A DNA stretch of 64,000 bases from Nemopilema nomurai (Eukaryota > Cnidaria > Scyphozoa > Rhizostomeae > Rhizostomatidae): NCBI GenBank assembly GCA_003864495.1, contig ML133461.1:744001-808000 (forward strand). The letters are read 5' to 3'. The translations under genes and the position numbers were made by a program. The notes beneath the pieces are model-generated. The model saw only the letters and a program-made list of their open reading frames with translations, was not told the origin of the DNA and made no database searches. Shown piece after piece: positions 1 to 11,300 of this stretch; position 1 is the first letter of the stretch, and each line of letters begins with the position of its first letter.

Positions 1-1105
1 TACACGACAATGTATGAAAAGAAAAAGCAAAATAATCGCCAGTCTGACTTATAAAAATAGGACTACGTATACATTGACTATACTTTGACACTAGTTAGAA
101 ATAAAAACATATGATTCACGCTTGGTTTACAGACTTAGTACTAAATGGAAACGAAAGTATTTAGCTTGCTACTAGAAACAAGTACCTCGCGATTAGAGGA
201 TATAGAGAGACAAAGGTACCGCAACACGTACGTTTATTCAATAATGGAAATTGACTTAGATGAGATTTTGGAAACATATATCATATCTCTTCTGGTATTC
301 CCTTCCGACAAGGAAGAACAGCGTTCAAGCATAATAATTGATATTGCTGCCATAAATATTATCCTTGGTTAAATTGTAACCCAGAGCTTAAAACACTTTT
401 CATCGAATAACTGCTTGAATAGTTGACTTCCATCATTTGTTTTTTAATACCACATGATAATTGAAAATGTTGTTTTCAATAAGCGAACCAGTTTGAAGTG
501 TACCCCAAAGAAAGATGAAGAAAACAAGCATTGAAGCATACCAAGCTGCATTTCTTCATTATCTTCTGACACCAAAATACACCGATTCTTGGAATGCAAG
601 AAAGCTTGTTCTACAACACCCCTACTCCTCAAACAACCGTTGTTTACATTCTGCACTCAAAACTGACATCCCCAAACGATTTTGCCAAATGTAGGAAATG
701 GTTGTTTCCAACTACATACAAAAAACATATTTTTTCTTTAACAAGTCGTCCTGCGACCTAACAGCACACTTCATATACATGATAATGGAACATCAAACAG
801 AATTCAATTCAAAGCAGTCTTTTTAAGCTACCTCATAAAAAAGAGTGGATTGGGGGGGGGGGGGATGGGATATTATGGGGTTACCTTTACAAGAGAAAAA
901 TAATAAACATGTCTTTTTAAAACTCACCCTTTAAAAACTATATTAAACGGAGATTCCCCTTAACTGATTGATAACTTGTACTTTCCAGCAACATCACTTT
1001 CTTTTTCCTAGACTCTTTAAAAGCTATAATTATTAGAGTGCGGAATTCCCAGGGCGCATTGGGCCAGATAATCAATCGAGAACCGTAAAAGACAAACTTA
1101 GGAAA
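1..1105. other. non-coding stretch, 3' side of the first gene
   Basis: I see no supportable exon here. The open frames at 145-372 and 444-656 lack recognisable domains and convincing splice contexts. A run of 13 G lies at 852-864. The stretch lies 3' of the minus-strand gene ending at 1106, so part of it may be that gene's 3' UTR. Confidence 0.4.
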
Positions 1106-4100
1106 TTAAGCCTGCTCAGGGGAACTTAGGCCAGATCCCAGCTGGTAAATAGCCTTAACTGAACCTTTACTCGTCCCCAAATACGTAGAGACTGCTTTTC
1201 CGTAATGAACACGTGACCTATCTGGCAACTCTTTCAGCTCATCCAAGTTCATTCGTTTCCAGTCTTTTTGCACTCGGTCGTAGTCTGACTTCTCGCGTTT
1301 CATTTCAATAGAATTGTACATTTTCTTTACATCTTGCCTGAAACGAATTATGCACGAAATATATTACGATAAAATAGATTTCAAATCGTGAAGTTCTTCG
1401 AGAGGTGCTTAAAGCACCTAAGAAGTATGTCTAATTACTAAGAATAAATCAATTCAGTTTGAACAATATTTACCAGTAAAACGCTGATAATATTTTCAGC
1501 GAGATTTGTTTAAAATTCCAAATGGCCTGGTTTTGAGTATATGCTGGTCTTGTGGCCTTTTTCTGGTAGCTACAATTGTGCCACAGTGCTCCGCTTCTGT
1601 GACAGAATCGTCTTAGCAGCAAAGAGGGCCAAATCCAGCCTAATATGTGACATTTGCACATATAAAATAACCAGCGAGGGGTTTGGGGGTGCTGTAAGCC
1701 ACAAATTTACTGTAAATTTTTCGTTGTCTATTTCTTTTCTCAAGAATATACACAATTGTTTTCGATTTTACACCTTTTGCACAGCTGTATGTTAAATAAC
1801 AATAAACCTGGACGACTTTCCGTTAATAGCTATTAAAATGGATGAAAATTCAGGCACTCATAGACGAGAATATATTCATGGTACCTGAACTTAGGGACTT
1901 CATCGAATGTCATCTTGAAGTGCTGGTATTCCGGATTCGCTAGTTTTTTCACGCCAAGAGAAGGGACAGGTGGAAGTCGGGTGCTGCCGAGCTCTTGGTC
2001 TTTGCCAGATAGATTCTTGCTCCTAAGATCAAACAGGAAAGTGCATTGATAATGGAAGAATTCTTTGCTTTATATTTTTCCGCTTTCTATCGAACATGTA
2101 TATTGCTAGCAGTCTCCTTCTACTATCTGTCTTTAATTTTGTCAAGAGCAGTGAAGTAGGAACCAAGGTTGCCATAGGGAGTAAGTTCCCCCAACATTTG
2201 GCAAACATGCAAAAGTGCCCTTTTCAAATCCTAAAGTTCCCCTGTAAGACCCAAAAATGCCACTTTCAAAACCAAAAATGGGAGTAGTCATGTGTCTGGC
2301 TCTCCACTTTTTCGGTGCTTCCTACGTCCCTGGTCAAAAGCACTGAAATGCATTTCTCCGAGAATGAAACTTACCAAACTTTGATTTTATAGATTTGTCC
2401 AGGTACTTTACTTTGAACAGGTGGCAGAGGAAACCTACAAATGAAATAGAGAGTTGATTAAAACAGCTTTTATAAGTGCATACTAAAAATCTCGACTTTC
2501 GCCACTACAACTTAAATGAATCTAGACTTATCTTCAAGGCTGAGCTCACGAAGTCAACTAAAAATATGACAACTAAATTTTCCAACCGCACATTGTACTG
2601 GCTTAACAATAATTAGCTTTAATTTTGCTTCGGGCCCCCTAAATGTAGAAACTTCAGCCTATGGGTAAACGCACTACTGCTTATCTTTGATTGAGTGTTA
2701 TGCAAATATCAGCACTGAAATATAGAAAGTCACGTTTTACTGAGATAAGATAGAAAATTGACTTACGTGTCCATCTTCAGTGAAGTTTCCGGATCTAGAT
2801 CAAAATTGCTTTTTCGTCAATAAAAAGATTAGTTACACATGTTAACGACTGGATTATGAAAAAAGGATAATTTGTATATTAAACATTTATTGGAGACCAA
2901 TTTTTCAACAAAAACATGGAGTGTATGGATCTCTCTTTTGCCCTAATTTGGAATCACAAATATGTGTTAATTTACAGATCAAAACTTGTGAATGCATTTG
3001 CAAAACTTTGGCACAATTTGTGGTTCAATTTTACAGAGAAAACAAATGTGTCAGAAAGGACTCATACCAACAATTTGTAGTGCTGTCTCACGCTGGCCAT
3101 ATGTTCCCCAAGATTTGTAAATGGGGTCCTGTTCATAAAATTTTTCATCAAAAACTGACTTTAGCTATAAGGGCTGATAGATTGTTTGAATACAAATATT
3201 TGAGACATGTTAGAATGTTTGCATCAATATTTAATTTTTATGCCTGAATATCTTGAAAACAATTGATCATTAGGATAGAATCAAATGCGATTTCATGTTA
3301 CAATTTTTACTGATAAATGGGGAAGAACATAGATGAACTAATTGATAGGACATATCCAGCTAAGAGACATATCATAGGTAATCTAAGAAGATCCCAAGTC
3401 CAGATAAATGCTCCTATAGACAAACTGAAAGCAAAAAAGGAAAAATTTAAACATGTGCAGTAGAATAATTATCATTATCATAAGCATTTTACCTGATCTT
3501 TCATGATGTAATCAATTAAATATTTATTGTAGTATGGTCCAAGATCATTGAAAATGTCAGGTGTATATGGTTTTCTGCAAACCCAAATAAAAAATTATAA
3601 TAGACACGTTTAAAAGAACATTAAGGTCAAATTCTTTGACTGACTTGCTGTCTGTTTTACATTGCTTAGTAACTAAAAGCTGTACCCTATCAATTATTAA
3701 CATCAGCCCTGAATTGCTGATTTCCAAATAAGAGATATCAATCTTCATTGAAACATCTTCCAAGTTGAAAACAGATTCAGTGCCATAACCTCCTTTTTAA
3801 TTAAATGCCTGACACAAAAACAAGATTCAAAGCAATAAAAAATTGATAGCACAAGATAACATTGTTCTTAGATTGAATTGTGCAGTACAGGTGCTAGGAA
3901 GATGAATTGATGAAAATAGAAATTTCAAAAGGCCAATGACTTTCATTGCATTACAAGCATGAATTATTAACTAGGTAGTGCTGTGCATCACAATGTAATT
4001 AAGTGAAAAATTAACAATCTATCACAAGAACACTAAAACAAAACAATGAAAGCAAAGTGATTTAAATTGATTAGACTATAAAAACTGATAGTGGAATTTA

Positions 4101-5117
4101 AATTAACTTACGGTGAAGGTCTCTTTATCAGAGATCCTGAATAAAGCATTTCTTTCCTAACTCTTTCAAGTTCTGCCATCATCTGATTTTTTGTCTTACT
4201 ACCACTTGTACTTGTGCTTCTTGGCGAGTATTTCTCATTACTTTCCTTATTGTCCTCAGCTTCTGCTTTTTTTACATCATCACTTCTTTCTGCCTCCTTT
4301 CCATTATCCGGATTAGATTCTTCATTTGAAACTGGAGCTGTCGGATTTTCTGATGCACTCTTTAAAAAATATTACAGGGAGGCTCAATAATTTAAAATTT
4401 CTGATATTCAGTGTTTATCATATTGCTAAAAATTCAATGGGTATTAACAACACAGTGCATTTTACATATAAGAAACAGAGAAAACAATTAAATAAATGCT
4501 TACAATATCTGTTTCTTGTTGCATTATGTCTGACTTCAAATTTAGAAAGTCACTACATCTGAATTTTTCAACAAGCATACTCATCTTCACTTTGCGATAA
4601 TTTAAAAAATGTTGTTCGCCATGCCACATTTCTGCAACCTTTTAATAAATGTGACCTTCAACTTAAAGTGATTGAGTAACGGAAAAGTCTGAAAGCAGTT
4701 TAGGGGAATCGATCATTTCAAACAAGTCTTAATTGTTCCCTTAGAGAAGAACAGCTTCGGGTTTAAGGTATTTGCTAAGGGAGAACAGATTCATGGCAAC
4801 CATTTGACTGGATGCGAGATGGCCGTTATTCAAGAAATAGTATCGCTCTTGAATTTCCATTCCCATGTCAATTTCAAACCGATCTAGTAAGAGTTAGGTA
4901 ACTGGAAAAGTCAAAAAAATAAATACTGCATGAGCTCAAACTCAAAACAGATGCGGACTGGCAGATGAAGCGCGGCTTTCACTGTTAACAACAGATCAAA
5001 TGAACATGTAACAACGTGTCAGGGAAATTAAGGGTGTCTGTATAGTACGGCTGGGTGGATAGTGAATATATCAGTTACCTCATTTGTAATGTCCGCAGAA
5101 TTATCTTCTGATGCCAT
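1106..5117 (-). CDS. unrecognised small multi-exon protein, possibly ciliary
   Basis: Seven exons are supported on the minus strand: 5117-5079, 4359-4112, 3574-3493, 2808-2767, 2434-2375, 2022-1885 and 1337-1106 (stop TAA). All have GT-AG borders. Phases agree at every junction except 3493/2808, where one exon of length 3n+2 seems to be missing; I could not find it. The start is ATG at 5117, reading MASEDNSADITNE. The N-terminal third is acidic and low complexity (Ser, Glu, Lys, Asp), followed by a short helix-like stretch (MMAELERVRKEM). The rest holds several proline-rich segments (RLPPVPSLG, FPLPPVQSK) and a basic tail ending in LGSGLSSPEQA. There is no signal peptide, membrane segment or known enzyme motif. 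I do not recognise the family. The short proline-rich segments and the X-box in its promoter would fit a ciliary or axonemal protein, but that is inference. Confidence 0.7.
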
Positions 5118-5226
5118 ATCTGTAGGCTTTGTTATCAAGATTAGTATCGGAACCTTTTGACTCTGTCGCAACTGCCTTCAACGTTAGAGATCAAGAATCA
5201 CCAAAACAATATTGTGAGAACAAACT

Positions 5227-5240
5227 GTAACCATAGCAAC
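5227..5240. promoter_or_regulatory. RFX X-box
   Basis: GTAACCATAGCAAC matches the X-box consensus GTHNYYATRRNAAC at every position. X-boxes bound by RFX factors mark promoters of ciliary genes in animals, usually within a few hundred bases of the start codon. This one lies about 110 bp upstream of the minus-strand ATG and about 150 bp upstream of the ZRANB3 ATG. The motif is seen directly; RFX control is inferred. Confidence 0.6.
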
Positions 5241-5277
5241 TGTGGACTCGTTTTGGAATTGTTGCCCAAGACGAGGC

Positions 5278-5286
5278 TTCCCGCGC
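5278..5286 (+). promoter_or_regulatory. E2F-like site
   Basis: TTCCCGCGC resembles the E2F core (TTTSSCGC), which is common in promoters of replication genes. It lies about 107 bp upstream of the ZRANB3 start codon. Short motifs of this kind arise by chance, so this is suggestive only. Confidence 0.3.
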
Positions 5287-5392
5287 TTTCCCCTTAAGGT
5301 GACAGTTGATAACATGGAAGGGATCCAATTAATGCAAAACGAAGACTTTGCGAACTGCAGGAGACTTCCTGACTGACTCTGCCTAAGACGAC

Positions 5393-8300
5393 ATGGCGGT
5401 CTCCCTGAGTTTCCTTCCACGAGACTTGAGGAAGGCTTTGATGCCTTTTCAAAAGGATGGAATTCGCTACGGGATCGAGAAAGATGGAAGGTGATTTTTC
5501 AGAAAGTACCTTCTTGGTCTATTTATGAGTCTAAACAAGTGGGAAAATTCCAATCATCGTACGCATAGCTTCATATATTCGAGACAATAAAAGTCAAGGC
5601 TTCGTTGAGATCTCATACGATTATCAGAGAATGCACGGAATGAAAAAAGGGAAATGAAAAAAGAAATATAAACATAAATATGAAGAAACGAAAAAGTTAT
5701 ACCTTCCTAGCTTAGGCTCTGTCTATTATTCATTAAGTTGTTAATACTTACTCTGACTGGATCACAACTGTCTCTTTGTCTTTTTAGGTGTTTAATTGGG
5801 GATGAGGTATGTCTATAGCAGGGAAGTTATTCTATTTTACCTTATTTTATAGACTCAAGAACAGGCTTATTATAGAAGAGACAAGCTTGTTTATTTTCCC
5901 CACATTTATGTTGCCCCATTTAGAGACCCCTTTTTATCAATTGTAGTGCTATTTTTTAATCACTTCATGGCCGGAACATGCATGTTTACTTGTCGCTGTG
6001 GAACATTGGTAGGGTCAAACTCCAGATAGAATTTTTAAATCAAATTTTAATGTCAAAGTATTGCAAATACTGTTCCAGTGCATTGCAGTTGCAATAGTCG
6101 ATTGGTTTTGATGTAAGAAGTAAAGCTGGTTTTGATTTGGTTTGTTGGTGATAAACTTTGCCAATGACCTTCATGTACAGGTTTTAAGGCATTGTCACTG
6201 AGAATGTATGGCTGAATGTTTACTGGCAGAGAAGCTGCTGTGTTTGCAATCCATCTTTATATCAATAAGCACCAAGAATGGCATTGGCAGCTCTTTAGAA
6301 CTTTATGTTGAATTACCCTATACTGAGGCCCCCTTTTTTTGAGGGTAACATTACCAATATGGCTGGTTCAGTTTGCTTATGCAACTTGATTCCTAGTAAC
6401 ACATCTAGCCCTTACTTTTAAAAGACTGTTTTTCTTACTATCTCTAACTTTTGCTTGCTTTCAATCCAGATGGGTTTGGGCAAGACTCTGCAAGCTTTGT
6501 CAGTTGCTTATTATTTCAAGAATGATTGGCCCCTCCTCGTGATTGTTCCTTCTTCAATGAAGTATCCATGGGTAGATGAGATTGAAAAATGGTTGCCAGA
6601 GATCCCACCTGAAGAAATTAATCTGATCAAGAGCTGCTCAGATCTAACGTAAGCTGTGGTTATAGTTATTGAGATGCCATTATGGTATGAAATCAGCCAA
6701 GGCTTTTATCACAAAACTTAAGTCATGCAAGAAGTCCAAAGTAAAAATTTCATACTCAATCTACTTACATATAATATCAAATTGTATGGAAGGAGAACCA
6801 TTTTGATTGGTTGTTTGTAGCATAATAAAATTGCCTATTTGTAGGATGGAAAGGTGATATTGACAAACAGGTTCAATGTAATGTTTGCACCTCAGCCTAT
6901 GAAAAGGTTCTGCATGAATTTTTGTTCATTTTAAAAACAGGGCTTTGGCGAAGGCAAAGATTAACATACTCAGCTATGGCCTTATTAGTTTGAGAAGTGG
7001 ATTAAACTCTGTGCTCATTGAAGCTGTAAAGAAGGCAAATATTGGAGTGGCTATTGTTGATGAGTCACATTATGTGAAGAACAGACAAGCATCAAGAACA
7101 CAGAGGATCACACTATTACTGAAGCAGATGAAAAGAGTCATTCTTTTAACTGGCACTCCTTCTCTTGCGAGACCTGAAGAGGTTCACTTCTCTTGTTTGA
7201 TCTTTGCATCAATAGTCCTAATTCGAAAGACTGAAACAAAAATGAAAAATCTATGATTGCCTAATCAATTATAATTTTATGTATAGAGCCATATAATTTG
7301 GTTTGCTGCTGCAGAGTACCTATTAACTGTATATGTAAAGTGCAATATGTGTAAAGGTAGATAAAGGGAACCAGTTTCATTCTGTATCTTTACCAACCTA
7401 TTTTATGAGTACAGCATCATTCAAGTCATGTTTACACTAATGCTAATGACAGTCAATAAATATCTCTTTGCATAAGGCTTTATGTTCAAAATCTTGGTAT
7501 AATATCTTATTTCTTTATGCCTTATTTGCTCAATTTACTTATTTTTCTGGTTATCTTCCAGCTGTTTGTCCAAATAAACATTGTCAAGCCAGGCCTTGTT
7601 GGGAACTGGCATTATTTTGCCGAAAGATTTTGTGATGGTCGTTATGTTCTGCAGACAATGAGAGGTGGAAAAGTTTTTCGTAAATTTGACACAAGGTAAG
7701 AGTTTTCTTGTTACCATCTCCTTTTTCTACGCTTAGTCCCCTTGAAGTTGAAACAGTTATAAAGATATTTTAAGGGTACTGAAGTACTCGTTTTCCAATA
7801 GACTATAGTTAAGCATATTTTTGTCTTCCTTTTAATTACTTCAACCACTTCATTCTTATATCAATATTAGAATGTTCTTCTTTTAAACATTCAGGGAAGT
7901 TGTCATGTGCTTGTTGTTATGTGCTTCTGTCTTTTAGGGAATGAGTGTTAGCGTCATGAAAGCACTGATGTTTGAGATTTTTCTCTAAAATTCTGTCTCC
8001 TCTATTGCTAGCAAGTGTGACTATTTTGGTACTGTCTCATTTCCAATTGAGGGGTGCAGCTGTGAAATAATTAAATTTTGGAAGAAACAAGCATTCAAAG
8101 ACAGATTCATTTTCAGAACCATGCTATCTCATCTATGACATTGCACTACCTTGACAAGTTACCTACACTCTTGTTCTCTTTTATGGCAACAGACATGTTT
8201 ATATGACCTATGGAAGAATGAATAGAAATAGAAGTAAATAACAGAAATAAATGAAGAATATTTTATAGGCCTAATTGGTACTGCAGGCTGAGCTTGTTCT

Positions 8301-11300
8301 CTGCCAAACTGACCCTTTGTTTTTCATGCACTGTTCTAATGTTCTGCTCAACAGGAATAGCACAAATCATTTACATAGTACCATAAAGACCAATAGTTCA
8401 TGTCACTTCACGTTTATCAGATATTGTTATGCTATCTTCTTGCGTATTGTAGGTGTTTTTTATGGAGCTTTGTTAGCATTTCTCATGGGTCTTATTCAAT
8501 TTTTTCTTTCATCAACAGGGGTGCCTCAAACTTAAAAGAGCTTCATGGAATTTTGACAAAATCTTTTATGATAAGAAGGCTCAAACGTGATGTAAGGTTT
8601 TATTTTTACTCATTTTCCGCCGAAAAACTAAAATGTTATTGTTGCAATCTAATCCTGGTATTATGAAATATGTTCCACATTCTTCATTTTGTCATACATA
8701 CGACGAGGCTGTACCTATTGGACGATAAATGTTTCTGCGCCTATTGGAACGAGAAAGGTGTGTATTTGTATATTTTCAGGTGCTCACTGAGCTTCCAGCT
8801 AAACGACGGCAAAGAATCCGCTTTGATATTTCTGCAGATTCAGAACGAAAAAAGGTATTCTATTTTTTCAAATTCGACAAAGTTTCCTGTTTTCATCTTG
8901 AGCTCCTGCTTTTCTGAAATGTCCATGTATAGCGAAATCCTTTTGCGATAACGACGACAAAGTGGTTTTAATAATGATCAATAGACTTTCTCTATTTAGG
9001 AAATGTGCAACATCGTCGTGAAAGACCTTTAACGAAATCTCTCTTGGCGTTAATCTAACATAGGTTTTGCAGATTTTTGAAGATCAATCAGTTTTTTTTG
9101 GAGTTTTCAATAATGAAAAGCCGTATTTCCAGAATGCGATTATATGACATACCTTATTATCTGCTTCTTTTATTAAATGTTTTTGCTACTCTTTGAAGTT
9201 ATTTTGTAGACTTTGTAGTGTGCAGAAGATAATATACCTTTCAACATCACAAGAAGTAGTGCCTAAAGCTTTATTACGGTTTTTCGTAAGAAATTGCTCT
9301 TGGTATAGACGCTAATAGTAACTAAGAGAGAGAACTGGAGGGCTTGACTTTTGACCTATCAACTCTAGATAACCCTTGACCTTTCTTGATAAGTGGAAAT
9401 GAATAGCCCACTGTTTGTTGACATTGCTTTTGAAGCCGTTTCTGTTAAGCACTAACCAGTAAAGTAGTGTCGAATAGGATTATATTGCAGCTAAAGAGAG
9501 TTACTTTTTAGAATTTGGAGGAAAGCTTGAAATCCTTTAAGACGGTGGTATCAAGGCTGAAAACCCAACTGAATGTTATCGACGACGCAAACTTGTTATC
9601 GATGTCAGATGTTAACATGGCCATTACGAATCTTTACAAACACACAGGTCTGGCAAAGGTGAGGCTAGGCTTTGTACTCTCTGGATAAAGAATTGATAGT
9701 TTTATTAAGAAGTAGTTTTAATGGCCACTTCGTTTCGTTCAAGTAGGCCATATCGAATCATTTTTCTCACTGTATTAATTTTAAAGCGATTTTCAGCTAT
9801 TTTGTCTCCAATGAAAGATTATCCTCCTTACAGAATTTTACTTGCGTGCTCTACCAACTGATACTCGATAATATCCTGTCATATTTGATTCATTACAGTA
9901 AATGTTTGTTGCAGGGATAATGTATTACGGCGATGCGGACGAAGTAGAAAATAGGCTTTATGTGTTGTGCCTCTAGGAGTTTTTGTTTACATTTTCTGTC
10001 GATAACATAGATTAATGCTTATCTCTAGGTATTTATTTTACAAATGCAATAGCTGTTTAGCTTTTGGTAACTTTTAAGAGTTAGCAAGCTTACAGACCCA
10101 TTACAGTCAAATATTGTGCCTAAAACGTTCTTTGTGCTATGAATAATGATACTGCAAAAAATGGGACAATGCATATTGTTGCTCTTCATCAGCTTTTGAA
10201 CAATTTCTCCACAAATAAAGTAATCCTTCCTGGTTCAAATGCTGATTCATAACAAAAATGTCACCTCCCGAATTCAAGCTAATCTAAGTTTCAAGAATGA
10301 CGTCACCCTTTCGCAGGCCGGTGCCATTCAGGAATACATATCGGAGCTTCTGGATGCGATGGAGAACAAATTTGTCGTCTTTTGCTACCACCTCGCAGTC
10401 ATTGATGCAGTTACGGAGATACTGGCCAGGCGTGGTACAAGGTATATCCGTATTGCCGGCGATGTCCCATCTGAAGTCAGAGCGGTGAGTATCTTTGCTA
10501 GCTACAAAGATCTTATTATTATATTTTAGTAATTGGCTGTTTCAGCGTCAATTCATCTTTCTCGATGACCCTTTGTGACTACCCTGGTTTGTATACAAAG
10601 CGCCATTATTGGAAGGCTAGTAATATTTTCACTGTGATGGTGATGAATTTTTCCAACCAAATATCTCTAATCAGAAATCGGTATATTAAAAAAGTGTTTG
10701 AATTGAATTACAGCTTATTTCTAGAACTAGACAGGATATGCGATATATTATCTAGGATATCGCAGTTCTGTGCCGTTTTATCTTGCGCCTTTGCCAACAT
10801 GAAACCGAACAGCAAACAAGAAGGGATTGTTGTCTATTTGAAAACAATGTTTATTTGATATCAATTGAACTTAGGAGAGACGCCTGGTATAATTTCTTGA
10901 TACCTATTAGAATAAGAATATGTTTATTGAGCTCTTTACCTATCGTCATGTTTGCGTTAATGAAGACGGAAATCTAAATTTCGATCGCTATGAAAACAGA
11001 TATCAGCTTGGGTCTAGAACAGTTGTTGTAATTGGGAAAAGGAAGGGACAATGGGCTATTTTGTTTTAAAGAAATTATTTAAACGCAAGCGCAGTTTGTA
11101 GCGCTTGAAAGCGGAGTTTAACCATGCTCGAAGTCTTTTTTCTGGTATGATAAAACTTTAAAATGTGTCGAAGTGAGTGTCTCTTCTGCTTTTTCCTTAA
11201 TCTAAGCCAGGTTCACAACCCACCCAAAATTGAAAATTATTATCTATTTTTACTGCTTCTTAAAAATGATGTTCTCTAATTCTTAAAAGGCGCCTCTTTG

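Larger units (their letters stand above)
5118..5392. promoter_or_regulatory. bidirectional promoter between head-to-head genes
   Basis: The start codons of the minus-strand gene (5117) and ZRANB3 (5393) lie 275 bp apart and point away from each other, so this short gap must hold both promoters and both 5' UTRs. I see no convincing TATA box. A CCAAT sequence is at 5325-5329. An RFX X-box and an E2F-like site are listed separately. Confidence 0.75.

Noticed and set aside
852..864. Long G homopolymer (also 43508-43519)
   Set aside because: Probably ordinary low-complexity sequence or a sequencing/assembly artefact; no G4 pattern of separated runs.
2921..3247. 108-residue plus-strand frame inside an intron of the first gene
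   Set aside because: No domain, signal or splice logic; its cysteines are scattered without pattern. Likely chance.
3370..3412. Possible exon after 3493 with acceptor at 3412
   Set aside because: In the required phase it reaches a stop after 13 codons, so it cannot connect to the downstream exons; at most an alternative ending.
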